Assembly: GCA_038230415.1 (NCBI GenBank)
Contig: JBBRNH010000002.1
Location: 1 to 64,000 of the forward strand
Source: JBBRNH01 sp038230415
GTDB lineage: Bacteria > Bacteroidota > Bacteroidia > Cytophagales > Spirosomataceae
DNA length: 64,000 nt
Reading direction: 5' to 3'
Shown here: one piece after another, positions 16,867 through 26,181 of the stretch
Numbering within the stretch: position 1 is the stretch's first letter
Layout of the letters: each line of letters opens with the position of its first letter
Program-made: the position numbers and the translations under genes
Notes under the pieces: model-generated
What the model saw: the letters and a program-made list of their open reading frames with translations, nothing else
What the model was told of the DNA's origin: nothing
Databases searched by the model: none

Positions 16867-17856
16867 ATGATCTATTGGTGTGGTCTCACCCGCACACTTG
16901 GCTTTCTGCTGGCCGGTGGCCTGTTGCTCGCCGGGCCGGTGACCGCTCAGCCCGTCCGCAGCCAGGTGAGCGACTATCGGGTAAGTTTTGGTGAAGTGGT
17001 ATACCAGAATAAGCCCTACCTGATTCTGCGCCGGTTTCGGCTCGACGGGCAACCCCATTGCCTGTTGGTCGATAGCCAGACCCTGACCACGCTTGTGGTG
17101 CCGACACCGGCTACCCCACCGGCTACCGACCGGACGCTGGCGGATGTGCTGCGAACCCGGTTGGCCTCAACGTACAGTCGCGCCCTGACTACTGCACAAC
17201 TGAATGCAAAGCCCTCGCAGGACGCTGGCATCACCCACGCCTTGCCGGCTGAGAACGGCGTTGTGCTCACGATTGACTTGTGCCCCTCCCGTAAGCCCCT
17301 CGACCGGGTTATCTTCACCAAACTGCTGGGTGTATTGGGCAGGACGGAAACCCCGGTGCCGCTGGCCCTGTCGGTAACGGGCGTTTGGATGCGCGACCAC
17401 CCTGACGATTTGGCCTGGGTCAGGGAGCAGATCAATCGGGGCCTGCTGGCCGTGACCTGGATCAATCATTCGTTTAATCACCGGGTGTCGCCGACATTAC
17501 CCCTGAACGAGAATTTTCTGCTGGAACCGGGAACCAATCTGACTGACGAAGTACTGCAAACCGAAATGGCTCTGCTTGCCAATGGCCTGACTCCTTCGGT
17601 ATTTTTCCGGTTTCCGGGGCTGATCTCCGACGAATCGCTGGTGGGCCGGATCAGTGCATTCGGGCTGATTGTGGTGGGCAGCGATGCCTGGTTGGCGAAA
17701 GGTCAACAGCCGGGCCGGGGCAGTATCGTGTTGATTCATGGCAACGGAAACGAGCCGGTTGGCGTTCGGGATTTTCTGCGGTTGTTGCGTCGGCATCAGG
17801 CCGACATTCAGAACCGGGACTGGCTGCTGTACGATCTTCGGACGGGAGTTGACTAG
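16867..17856 (+). CDS. Polysaccharide deacetylase family protein
   Basis: A 329-residue exported protein from the ATG at 16867 (signal peptide ending PVTAQ); the frame is open further upstream from a TTG. A NodB-like fold is indicated by TIDLCPS in place of the usual TFDDGP, with the catalytic Asp kept and the metal Asp replaced by Leu; by the HSFNH metal-binding motif in WINHSFNHRVSP; by FFRFPG; and by IVLIHGN near the end. The family removes acetyl groups from chitin, peptidoglycan or xylan. The loss of the second Asp means activity is uncertain. The first 100 residues form an extra domain of unknown role. Confidence 0.75.
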   Translation: MIYWCGLTRTLGFLLAGGLLLAGPVTAQPVRSQVSDYRVSFGEVVYQNKPYLILRRFRLDGQPHCLLVDSQTLTTLVVPTPATPPATDRTLADVLRTRLASTYSRALTTAQLNAKPSQDAGITHALPAENGVVLTIDLCPSRKPLDRVIFTKLLGVLGRTETPVPLALSVTGVWMRDHPDDLAWVREQINRGLLAVTWINHSFNHRVSPTLPLNENFLLEPGTNLTDEVLQTEMALLANGLTPSVFFRFPGLISDESLVGRISAFGLIVVGSDAWLAKGQQPGRGSIVLIHGNGNEPVGVRDFLRLLRRHQADIQNRDWLLYDLRTGVD

Positions 17857-17966
17857 CGCACGTTACATAAATAAACAGGCTCGAACTGCGCTGCTCTCCG
17901 GCACCCCTGACGGAAAGCAGCTTCTACATAAGTTGCCGCAACGATGGCGGCTGACTTATACTATGA

Positions 17967-19568
17967 CTACTTTCCAACTCGCCACAGCACCTGCCCAGTG
18001 GCACCCCAATACAACGGTTCGGGCCGGTAACCAACGGCTTTGACCTGCGGGCTGATGTACGGCCCGGCCCGGAACAACCAGCGGTTCCACGACCGTTCTA
18101 CCCCTGCCGATGCGGTGATGTTGGTCAACAGCCGCGCCGGGACCATTGATTCATACAGCCCCTGCTCAAAATTTCGATTGTTTTCTTTGTAGTCGAACGT
18201 GATTCGGCTATGGGCATACACGTCTACATCTGTTCCCAAACCGAACCGTAGTCCCCAGTGCCGGCCAAGCGGATAGTGATAGGCAACCGTAATCGGGAGT
18301 TGAACGATCAGGTAGGTCTGGTCAATGTTGAGCAGGTCATAGTTCTGCGGCACGTAGGGCGCGTACTGGCTGCGGAAATTCTGGCCTTCGCGGTCTTCAA
18401 ACTGCTCGGCGGTGTAATATTGATACCCCCGTACCGATTTAACCTGTAGACCCGTTTGCAGGCTCCATCGTTGCCGCCTGACTTCGCCCAGCACCGACCC
18501 GCCGAGTTGTTCGTTGGCAACCGTCAGCCCGCCCCCGGTGTAATACTGCGCCCCGGCCATTGACATACCCGGCCAGTTGATGCGAAACGGTGACTTTTGG
18601 GCAGACCCAACCACCGGGGCCGTTGCGGGTAGGGTCGGCATAATCCGCAAGGCGGTGGCCGGTTCGGGTAAACTCGCCAACAACCGGGCGGGCAGTAGGT
18701 TGATTATGAACGCAGTAGATGCCGGTTGCTCGCTTGTTGTAGCCGGGTCTGTTGCTGGGTTTCCAGCCAACGCTTTGCTGTCCAATAAGTCTTTCGTGTT
18801 AGCCTTGGCGGGTAGCATTTTTGCCACGAAACCGCCTGACCGCCCATTTTTTGCAACCTCATTCTTTGCAATCTCATCGGGTGTAACACGGCTCTTCTTC
18901 GTCAACTGTTGGCGCGTAGCATCAATCGGCGTTGATTCATGCACACCGGCCCCGGCAGCATTAGTCGCGGTTGGCAACGGAGTTTGTGATCGCAGCCGGT
19001 TGGCGGGCGTTATTGCCGATGACGTATTTGGCGCATTTACGGCTTGGTGCGCCATCGCCGTAACGTCCACCGCATCAACGTTCATGGCCGAATCGGTGGC
19101 CTGAACTCCGCCGGGCCGTTGGAATTGTTCAGGGCGAAGGCCAATCGGCTCGTCCTGTTGCGTTTTGCCGCCCACTACATCACGAGCCGGGTTGAGCCGG
19201 GTTTGGCCGGGCATCGGAACGGCCACGAAACGGTCCCGATACCGGGTGATATAAACCGTATCGGGGCGCGGGGTGGGTAAGTCCGGCACCTGTAAATGAG
19301 CGGTTTCGCGCGGCTGCTGCGCCAGCGAATCGAGCGATGACCGTAGCTGTTGGGCGGTGTTTTGCTGGATTATGTTGTACGACAGAGACCCTAACAGCAG
19401 GGCTGCTCCCGCTCCATACAGCAGCCAGCGGCCCCAGCCCAGCCCAGGCCGGGCCGGATGGTGCGCCTGCACGTAGGCGTGTATCCGGTCGGCCTCGCCC
19501 GCGTTGGTATCGGCTGACAAACCGAGCAGCTTGCGCCGAAATTCGTCGTCAAAGCGGTCAGTTTTCAT
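17967..19568 (-). CDS. Anti-sigma-like membrane protein with barrel-like C-terminus
   Basis: A 533-residue protein whose gene overlaps the ECF sigma factor gene by 11 bp. Order: a cytoplasmic N-terminus of about 45 residues (DDEFRRKLLGLSAD), one membrane helix (WLLYGAGAALLLGSLSYNII), a short coiled coil, about 230 residues of low-complexity Pro/Ala/Thr linker, and a 180-residue C-terminus with strand patterns like an outer-membrane beta barrel (WGLRFGLGTDVDVYAHSR, ending WGATGQVLWRVGK). Position and N-terminus suggest that it holds or senses the sigma factor. Whether the C-terminus really reaches the outer membrane is unknown. Confidence 0.7.
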   Translation of the reverse strand: MKTDRFDDEFRRKLLGLSADTNAGEADRIHAYVQAHHPARPGLGWGRWLLYGAGAALLLGSLSYNIIQQNTAQQLRSSLDSLAQQPRETAHLQVPDLPTPRPDTVYITRYRDRFVAVPMPGQTRLNPARDVVGGKTQQDEPIGLRPEQFQRPGGVQATDSAMNVDAVDVTAMAHQAVNAPNTSSAITPANRLRSQTPLPTATNAAGAGVHESTPIDATRQQLTKKSRVTPDEIAKNEVAKNGRSGGFVAKMLPAKANTKDLLDSKALAGNPATDPATTSEQPASTAFIINLLPARLLASLPEPATALRIMPTLPATAPVVGSAQKSPFRINWPGMSMAGAQYYTGGGLTVANEQLGGSVLGEVRRQRWSLQTGLQVKSVRGYQYYTAEQFEDREGQNFRSQYAPYVPQNYDLLNIDQTYLIVQLPITVAYHYPLGRHWGLRFGLGTDVDVYAHSRITFDYKENNRNFEQGLYESMVPARLLTNITASAGVERSWNRWLFRAGPYISPQVKAVGYRPEPLYWGATGQVLWRVGK

Positions 19569-20166
19569 TGAGTCCCCGGTTAGGCCATTGATAAACTTGG
19601 TACAAATGCGGGTGGTAGTGTTTTATCATCAGTTGCAATTTACGACGCGCATCGCGCAGGTTCGATTTTGAGGTGCCTTCCTGAATACCCAGCAAATCGC
19701 CGATTTCGCGGTGCGAATAGCCATCCACCACAAACATCGTGAACACCATCCGGTAGGCGGGCGGCAGTTGCTGAACTAACTCCAAAATCTCCCGCGCCGA
19801 CATTTCGCCCAGAATATCGTCATTCCAGTCGGCCACGTCAACGCCGTCTAAACTGAGTTGATTAGCCCATTTCTGGCTTTTGCGGTAGTAATCAACGGCG
19901 GTGTTCACCATAATTGTCCGCAACCAGGCCTTGAACGGTTGGGTCGGGTCATAGCGCGGCAGGTGAGTAAACACTTTCAAAAATCCGTCGTTGATGATCT
20001 CCTCGGCTTCTTCGGCGTGGGCGGCATAGCGCAGACAGATACTTTTGGCATAGCCCGCAAACTGCCCGATCAAACACCGCTGCGCCGAGGCATCGCCCGT
20101 CAAACAGGCCTGCAACACGCTCGGCAGGTCGTTTTCTGTGAATCGGGATTTTTTCTTGAACAGCAA
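19558..20166 (-). CDS. ECF-type RNA polymerase sigma factor
   Basis: A 202-residue protein. Region 2 is seen in GYAKSICLRYAAHAEEAEEI followed by INDGFLKVFTHLPRYDPTQP, which bind the -10 type element and core polymerase. Region 4 (LPPAYRMVFTMFVVDGYSHR, EGTSKSNLRDARRKLQ) contains the helix-turn-helix for the -35 type element. The last 20 residues are a tail beyond the usual length. The gene overlaps that of the membrane protein downstream, the usual arrangement for a sigma/anti-sigma pair. Its target genes are not visible; the divergent gene at 20323 is a candidate. Confidence 0.92.
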   Translation of the reverse strand: MLFKKKSRFTENDLPSVLQACLTGDASAQRCLIGQFAGYAKSICLRYAAHAEEAEEIINDGFLKVFTHLPRYDPTQPFKAWLRTIMVNTAVDYYRKSQKWANQLSLDGVDVADWNDDILGEMSAREILELVQQLPPAYRMVFTMFVVDGYSHREIGDLLGIQEGTSKSNLRDARRKLQLMIKHYHPHLYQVYQWPNRGLNEN

Positions 20167-20217
20167 GGGCTACGTTGTTTATCAGACCGTACAATACCAA
20201 TACGAGCGCAGGCGGCA

Positions 20218-20259
20218 AAAGGTGGGGTGCCACTCTTTTTTTGACCGCACCCCACCTTT
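20218..20259. promoter_or_regulatory. 13-bp inverted repeat between divergent genes
   Basis: AAAGGTGGGGTGC (20218-20230) and GCACCCCACCTTT (20247-20259) form perfect arms around a 16-nt spacer. It sits between the sigma factor (minus) and the membrane protein at 20323 (plus). It could be a binding site for a dimeric regulator or a leader hairpin. Confidence 0.5.
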
Positions 20260-20322
20260 CGGCGCGGCTTCCCGTAAAGGCGGTTGACGGGACTCATTCT
20301 TTCCTCCCTTCCTGAACAAGCG

Positions 20323-21192
20323 ATGATTTCATTTCCCAAAATTACCCTGCTGACCTTGTTTAGCGGGTTATTCATCACATCGGCGATACAGGCGCAGGAT
20401 ACTATCGTGCTGAAAAACGGCACCGGGATTCAGGCAAAAGTACTCGAAATCGCACCGGGCCAGATTAAATACCGTCGGCAAGACAACCCCGAAGGCCCGA
20501 TTTACACCACCGGCACTGCCGGGGTGGTGTTTATCAAATATGCCAACGGCACCAAAGACGTATTGGGTTCGGCGGGCAGCGCAATCCCGTTGCGCAGTTC
20601 ATTGGTGGCCCCGGCCCCCCTCGCCGGAACGGCACCTGTGCAAGCGGCTCCTACGCTGGACGGTCTGCGCTATCACGGCGGACTCTTCAGCCGGGGCTTC
20701 ACTGATAACAACGACCAATCGTTGAGCCGCCAGTCGGTACGGTCGCTTTTGGTTGACCATCACAGCGCGTTACGAGCGTTTGACCAGGGGCAGCACCTGC
20801 GCCGGTGGGGTTATGTGACGGGCGGAGCCAGCGTATTACTGGTGGCTTCGGGCGCGGCCATTGCCATCGCCGATGGTGTTGGCGGCAATGATGGCGATGG
20901 CAACCGGAACGATACCCAAACCGGAACCGCCAACGACCCGGCTGACCTGGATGGAACCGATACCGCCATGCAGGGCGAACACAACGGACGCGGGGGCGAT
21001 GGTCTGGCCGTTGCCGGCTACGCCCTGGCCGGTGGCGGGCTGTTGCTGGGTGTGGCCGCGCTCATTCTCGACCACCGCGCCACGATGCAGTTTCATCGGG
21101 CGGCAGACCGCTACAACAGCCGCCCGGCCACCAGCCTGCGGATCGGGCCGAGCCAACGGGGTATCGGGGCGGGGTTGGTGCTGAGTTTTTAA
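20323..21192 (+). CDS. Exported membrane-associated hypothetical protein
   Basis: A 289-residue protein from the ATG at 20323. The signal peptide ends AIQAQ. Residues about 20-75 form a beta-rich unit (DTIVLKNGTGIQAKVLEI, GQIKYRRQDNPEGP, GVVFIKYANGTKD) found at the N-terminus of several Bacteroidota envelope proteins. Two hydrophobic segments (GYVTGGASVLLVASGAAIAI and AGYALAGGGLLLGVAALILD) flank an Asp/Asn/Gly-rich loop. The short C-terminus ends in a strand (GAGLVLSF). No function is recognised. It may be controlled by the divergently encoded sigma factor (inference). Confidence 0.55.
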   Translation: MISFPKITLLTLFSGLFITSAIQAQDTIVLKNGTGIQAKVLEIAPGQIKYRRQDNPEGPIYTTGTAGVVFIKYANGTKDVLGSAGSAIPLRSSLVAPAPLAGTAPVQAAPTLDGLRYHGGLFSRGFTDNNDQSLSRQSVRSLLVDHHSALRAFDQGQHLRRWGYVTGGASVLLVASGAAIAIADGVGGNDGDGNRNDTQTGTANDPADLDGTDTAMQGEHNGRGGDGLAVAGYALAGGGLLLGVAALILDHRATMQFHRAADRYNSRPATSLRIGPSQRGIGAGLVLSF

Positions 21193-21341
21193 CAACTAAC
21201 GATGGCCCGTGAGCAGCCAAATCAATGACTACCCTGCGCATGGGCCTTCACAATCTGTACGCCCTGATCCAATGTGAAACGGATTATTCCCGTCTATTTT
21301 TTTGAGTTTCACTGGATTTCACCTACTTAATTTTTACACGC

Positions 21342-22541
21342 ATGAAAAAAATACTGTTGTTTCTGGCAACGTCGGCCCTGTTGTCGGCCTGTAATCAATC
21401 GGCCACACTCGTTCCGTCAACGCTGCTGCCAACCACCACTGGCAACGGAACGGCTGTGCCGACCGCTGTTGCCAGTACGTTACAAACCAACTACCCAACG
21501 GCTACGTCGGTAAACTGGTCGAAAGTGGGTGTGCAGGTTTATCAGGCCACGTTTACGGCCAGCAACAAAGCCCGTATCGCCAATATTAATGCAACCGGGA
21601 TGCTGCTGGCAACCTACGGCGTAATTGATGCCACAACGCTGCCCAAAGTCATTACCGACTATATCGCGGCCAACTACGCCGAGGCAACGGTGGTGCGGGC
21701 AGGTACCAAAACCGACGTTGCCGGGGCCATTACGCAGTATGAAGTCGTGATTTCGGTCAGTAATGTGCAGTATGAACTGGAATTCGATGCTGCCGGTAAG
21801 TTTTTACTGGTTGAAAACGAAGATGGCAGCGATGAAGGCGTGGCCGTGGCGCAGGCGAGTTTGCCAGCCGCCATTACCACCTATCTTGGCGCGAACTACG
21901 CGGGCTACACCGTCCAGTCGGCCCGGTCGTATATGCTCAACGGAGTCCTGTCGGGCTATGAGGTCTGGATTTTGAGCAACGGCGTAGCGACCGAAGGTAC
22001 CTTCGACGCAACGGGCAAATTTATCCGCGTCCGCACGGGCGGAAACGGCTATGGCGACCATCAGGAAGGCAACTACGGCTCAACCACCGCCGTGACCCAG
22101 GCCAGTTTACCCGCTACCGTTGCCACCTACCTCGATGCTACCTACAAAGGTTATGTGTTTCAGGGGGCATACGCCTACGCCCAGAATGGCGCATTGGCCG
22201 GTTATGAAGTAACGGTGTTACTCAACGCGGTCTATACCGAACTCCGGTTCGATGCAACGGGTAAGTTTCTGAGCGTTCATCGTGGGGGCAACGGCGGAGA
22301 CGGTGAACACGACGGGGGCGGCAACAAAGGCGGTAGTTCTGATGCAGTAATTGCCCAGACCGCCCTGCCCGCCACCATTGCCACCTACCTCACCACCAAT
22401 TACGCGGGCTACGCCTTCGTAAGCGCGAAAGTGGAGCAAAGCGGTACCACCGTAACGGGCTACGAAGTCCGGTTTACGCTGGCTGGCCGCAGCTACGAAG
22501 CCGAGTTCAATGCGGCTGGTACACTCATTAAACTGCACTAA
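21342..22541 (+). CDS. Lipoprotein with five PepSY-like repeats
   Basis: A 399-residue lipoprotein (lipobox LLSAC). After a short linker it carries five tandem units of about 65-75 residues. Each begins with a helix of the type LPA(T/A)I-x-TYL-x-x-NYAGY, continues with strands containing GYEV, and ends FDA(T/A)GKF or similar. The units start near residues 40, 98, 165, 245 and 335. This is the PepSY-like / BLIP-like fold of Bacteroidota exported proteins, whose role is unclear (possibly inhibition or binding of secreted enzymes). The linkers are rich in Gly, Asp and His. Repeats 2-5 are more alike than repeat 1, pointing to internal duplication. Confidence 0.8.
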   Translation: MKKILLFLATSALLSACNQSATLVPSTLLPTTTGNGTAVPTAVASTLQTNYPTATSVNWSKVGVQVYQATFTASNKARIANINATGMLLATYGVIDATTLPKVITDYIAANYAEATVVRAGTKTDVAGAITQYEVVISVSNVQYELEFDAAGKFLLVENEDGSDEGVAVAQASLPAAITTYLGANYAGYTVQSARSYMLNGVLSGYEVWILSNGVATEGTFDATGKFIRVRTGGNGYGDHQEGNYGSTTAVTQASLPATVATYLDATYKGYVFQGAYAYAQNGALAGYEVTVLLNAVYTELRFDATGKFLSVHRGGNGGDGEHDGGGNKGGSSDAVIAQTALPATIATYLTTNYAGYAFVSAKVEQSGTTVTGYEVRFTLAGRSYEAEFNAAGTLIKLH

Positions 22542-22639
22542 ATCCACCAATCGGCCCCGGCCCACCAACGCGTAATGAAGCAGACGGTGCCAGAGCGCGT
22601 TGGCTACATACCATTACCACAGTATCCTCATATCCCGTT

Positions 22640-23533
22640 ATGGACACGATTTTCATGCACTTGATCAGTCACCCCGACGCGGTCCGGTTAGGGTTACTCC
22701 TGCTGACGATGGCCTTTCTTTGGCAAATCGAATCGCTGGCGGCCCCCGTGAGTCAGCCCCGGCGGTGGCAGCATACGGCCCTCAACGCCCGCTTTGTGCT
22801 GGCGGCTGCGCCTGTTCAGTTCGCGTTGGGCATGGGGTTCGTTGCTGTTTTCAACTGGACGAACACGCACCAGTTTGGTCTGCTCTATGCCCTGCCCCGC
22901 ACCACGAGTCCGCTCATTTCGCTCGTGATTACATTTCTGCTGCTTGACCTGGGCGAATATGGCTACCACGTGCTGATGCACAAAGTAAAAACCCTCTGGC
23001 GGCTGCACCTGATTCATCACAGCGACGAGTTGGTTGATGTCTCGTCGGTACTGCGCGAACACCCCGGCGAAACCGCAATCCGGCTCGTTTTCACCCTACT
23101 GTGGGTATTCCTGACGGGCGCATTGTTCTGGGCATTGCTGCTGAGACAATGCGTTCAAATTGTTTCCAACACGCTGGTTCACGCCCATATCCGCCTTCCC
23201 GAACCCCTCGACCGGGTGCTGGGATGGGTGTTGGTCACGCCCAATCTGCATCAGGTACATCATCATAGCCAGCAACCGTACACCGATACCAATTATGGCG
23301 ACGTATTAATCATCTGGGACAGGCTGTTTGGCACCTTTAGCCGGTTGGCCGCATCGGAGGTGCGGTTTGGCGTGGATATACTGCCAACCGGAATAGAAAC
23401 TGACCAATTTGGCTCATTACTCGTTGCGCCGTTTTGTCCAAACGTTCCAACGCCTGTGCATCTCCATGAACAGGCGACTCCCGAATCTGCCGATGAACGT
23501 AACGCGGGGTTGTTGTCTCCGGCCTGGCTATGA
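22640..23533 (+). CDS. Sterol desaturase / fatty acid hydroxylase family protein
   Basis: A 297-residue membrane enzyme with four or so hydrophobic segments. The di-iron histidine boxes are present: HVLMH (110-114), HLIHH (123-127) and HQVHHH (about 208-213), with another His in HAHI. The family uses O2 to hydroxylate or desaturate lipids; bacterial members act on carotenoids, hopanoids or fatty acids, and the substrate cannot be told here. The C-terminal 50 residues (from about 245) extend past the last motif and look less conserved. The next gene starts inside its stop codon. Confidence 0.88.
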   Translation: MDTIFMHLISHPDAVRLGLLLLTMAFLWQIESLAAPVSQPRRWQHTALNARFVLAAAPVQFALGMGFVAVFNWTNTHQFGLLYALPRTTSPLISLVITFLLLDLGEYGYHVLMHKVKTLWRLHLIHHSDELVDVSSVLREHPGETAIRLVFTLLWVFLTGALFWALLLRQCVQIVSNTLVHAHIRLPEPLDRVLGWVLVTPNLHQVHHHSQQPYTDTNYGDVLIIWDRLFGTFSRLAASEVRFGVDILPTGIETDQFGSLLVAPFCPNVPTPVHLHEQATPESADERNAGLLSPAWL

Positions 23534-23880
23534 TGGATGCACTCGGTTTAACCCAGCATTACCTGCTCCAACAATTCGGTGTGTTGCCGGAATGGGTCTG
23601 CTGGGATACCGATTTTCGATATGACCTGCACCTGACTGAAGCCGATATAGCGGGTTTATTGGCCCACTTGTCACAGTGTTTGGCTACCGATTTTCCCGCC
23701 AATACCGCCCACAACCTAACGGATGTATTCGATTTGCTGCTATACGTGGTATTCCATACAGATCAAAGCGACCATCTGATAAGTGACGATACCTGGACAA
23801 ATTACTCGGACCGGTTTTTTAATCCGCACCAGTTTCGTCCGTTTGGCGTGGCCCTGATTCACCAGTCTAACCTCAACTAA
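23530..23880 (+). CDS. Hypothetical acidic protein coupled to the desaturase
   Basis: A 116-residue cytoplasmic protein starting within the stop of the desaturase gene (ATGA overlap) and ending two bases before the TonB receptor start. It has no signal peptide and no recognisable motif; it is acidic and rich in His, Asp and Leu (DIAGLLAHLSQCLATDFPAN). Overlaps at both ends place it in one transcription unit from 22640 to at least 29684. Confidence 0.55.
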   Translation: MMDALGLTQHYLLQQFGVLPEWVCWDTDFRYDLHLTEADIAGLLAHLSQCLATDFPANTAHNLTDVFDLLLYVVFHTDQSDHLISDDTWTNYSDRFFNPHQFRPFGVALIHQSNLN

Positions 23881-23882
23881 CG

Positions 23883-26180
23883 ATGCGGTATCTGCTTTAC
23901 AGCCTGCTGTTGACGGCATTTCCGGCCCTGAGCCAGTCCCTCACCCTGAACGGCTACGTCCGCGATGCCCGCACGGGCGAAGCCCTTATCGGTGCTGGTA
24001 TCACGGTGCCAGCCCAGCGCGTGGGGGCCACAACCAACACCTACGGCTTTTATTCGCTGACCCTCAAACCAGCCGATACCGTAGGGGTGGTGGTGAGTTT
24101 TGTGGGGTTTGCCCCGCAATATTTGCGTCTGAGCAGCCCGGTTAGTCAGCGACTTGACGTAACGTTAAGCGAAAACGCCAACGCCCTGGCCGAGGTGGTA
24201 GTCTCGACCCGGCGAACGGACGAAAACGTGCGCGGCACCCAGATGAGCGTGCTGACGATACCGCTCAGTTTGGTCAAGACGCTGCCGGTGCTGTTTGGCG
24301 AACGCGACATTTTGAAAACCGTCCAGACTTTACCCGGCGTGCAGGCCGGGCAGGAAGGCACAACGGGGTTTTACGTCCGGGGCGGCAACAGCGACCAGAA
24401 TCTGGTGCTGCTCGACGAAGCCCCGGTCTATAATCCCAACCACCTGTTTGGGTGGTTCAGCACGTTTAATACCAACGCGCTGAACCGGGTGACGCTCATC
24501 AAAGGCGGTTTTCCGGCGCAGTACGGCGGGCGGTTGTCGTCAATTTTAGACGTGACCATGCGCGAGGGTAACACCAAACGGTTCAGTGGCGCAGCCGGTG
24601 TCGGGCTGATTGCCTCGAACCTGACGCTCGAAGGGCCGCTCAACGGCAAGTCCGGCCAGGCATGCGGGTCGTTTATCGTGTCGGGTCGGCGGACGTATTT
24701 CGACCTGTTGCTCAAACCGTTTCAACCCGCAGCCGGGCAAAGCAACTACACGTTTTTTGATCTGAACGCCAAAATCAACTACCGGCTCGGCACCCGCGAC
24801 CGGCTGTTTCTGAGCGCGTTTGCCGGACGCGACAACGCCCAATATACCGGAGCCAGCAGCCTGAACTACGGCATTCGGTTTGGCAACGCCACCGGCACCC
24901 TGCGCTGGAATCACCTCTTCGGCCCGAAGCTGTTTGTGAATACGGCCCTGATTGCCAACCAGTACCAACTCAGTTTGTCAACCCTGCAAAGCGGCTACGT
25001 GGCTCAGCTGTACACGGGTATTCGTGATTTATCGGCTAAAACTGACTGGGAGTTTTATCCCTCGCCAACCCATACGGTGCGGTGGGGAGCCATTTTGACG
25101 AGCCACGCCTTCGCGCCCTTGGCGACCTCGGCCAAATTACCCAAAAGCGGTAACCTGCCCCCATTTCCGACCGACAGTATCACCCGGCAATACACCACCG
25201 AAGCGGCCCTGTACATCAACGATGACTGGGCAATTTCGGAACGGCTGACCCTAACGGCGGGCCTGCGATTGCCCCTGTTCTGGAACGGGGCCACCCGCTA
25301 CGCCCGGCTCGAACCGCGCCTGTCAACGCGCTACGTGCTGAGTCCAACCTCGTCGCTGAAAGCGTCGTACACGGTGATGAACCAGTTTTTGCAGTTGGTG
25401 CCGAACGCAACGGCTTCGCTGCCCACCGACATCTGGCTGCCCAGCAGCGGGCGGGTGTTGCCCCAAATGTCTCAGCAAATTGCCGTTGGCTGGTTTCACA
25501 ACAGCCGCGACAACGCCTACGAGTTCAGCGTGGAGGGTTATGCCAAGGCTATGCAGCATCAGGTGTTGTTTAAAGAAGGAACCCAACTGCTCACCGGCAG
25601 CGACATTGACCATAGTCTGACCTTTGGCCGGGGCTATAGCATTGGGCTGGAAACCTACGTCCGCAAAGCAACCGGGCGGCTTACGGGCTGGATTTCTTAT
25701 ACCCTCTCGCGCACGATGCAGCAGTTTGATGAACTCAACAACGGGCAGGCGTTCCCGTTTGCCTACGACCGCCGGCACAACCTCGCCGTGGTCGGCAGCT
25801 ATGAACTTACCCCGCGCTGGACGGTGGCCGGGAGCTTCACGCTTTATACCGGACGGCCCTACACCCTGCCCGTCGGACGGACGCAGATCGGCGGGGGCGG
25901 CACACTCTACACCGACATCTACGCCGATTATACCAGCCGCAACAACGCCCGGCTGCGGCCCTACCACCGCTTGGATGTGAGCGCGACCCACAAACGGCCC
26001 AAACGGTGGTTTGGGCGGCCCGGAACATCCGAATGGGTGTTCAGCATCTATAACCTCTACAGCCGCCTGAATCCGTACTTTGTTTACGTCACTACGGACG
26101 ATATTACGCGCCAGCCCATTGCCCGGCAGGTGTCGCTGTTGCCCATTATTCCATCCGTCAGTTACCACATAACCTTCTGA
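23883..26180 (+). CDS. TonB-dependent receptor with carboxypeptidase-like N-domain
   Basis: A 765-residue outer-membrane receptor. Signal peptide residues 1-18 (ending ALSQS). Residues about 20-100 form a CarboxypepD_reg-like domain (LNGYVRDARTGEALIGAGI). The plug domain (residues about 115-230) contains FYVRGGNSDQNLVLLDEAPV and YGGRLSSILDVTMREGN. The barrel ends SYHITF. In Bacteroidota, receptors of this length followed by a DUF4249 lipoprotein form a conserved pair; the substrate is unknown. The DUF4249 gene starts one base after its stop. Confidence 0.93.
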   Translation: MRYLLYSLLLTAFPALSQSLTLNGYVRDARTGEALIGAGITVPAQRVGATTNTYGFYSLTLKPADTVGVVVSFVGFAPQYLRLSSPVSQRLDVTLSENANALAEVVVSTRRTDENVRGTQMSVLTIPLSLVKTLPVLFGERDILKTVQTLPGVQAGQEGTTGFYVRGGNSDQNLVLLDEAPVYNPNHLFGWFSTFNTNALNRVTLIKGGFPAQYGGRLSSILDVTMREGNTKRFSGAAGVGLIASNLTLEGPLNGKSGQACGSFIVSGRRTYFDLLLKPFQPAAGQSNYTFFDLNAKINYRLGTRDRLFLSAFAGRDNAQYTGASSLNYGIRFGNATGTLRWNHLFGPKLFVNTALIANQYQLSLSTLQSGYVAQLYTGIRDLSAKTDWEFYPSPTHTVRWGAILTSHAFAPLATSAKLPKSGNLPPFPTDSITRQYTTEAALYINDDWAISERLTLTAGLRLPLFWNGATRYARLEPRLSTRYVLSPTSSLKASYTVMNQFLQLVPNATASLPTDIWLPSSGRVLPQMSQQIAVGWFHNSRDNAYEFSVEGYAKAMQHQVLFKEGTQLLTGSDIDHSLTFGRGYSIGLETYVRKATGRLTGWISYTLSRTMQQFDELNNGQAFPFAYDRRHNLAVVGSYELTPRWTVAGSFTLYTGRPYTLPVGRTQIGGGGTLYTDIYADYTSRNNARLRPYHRLDVSATHKRPKRWFGRPGTSEWVFSIYNLYSRLNPYFVYVTTDDITRQPIARQVSLLPIIPSVSYHITF

Positions 26181-26181
26181 T

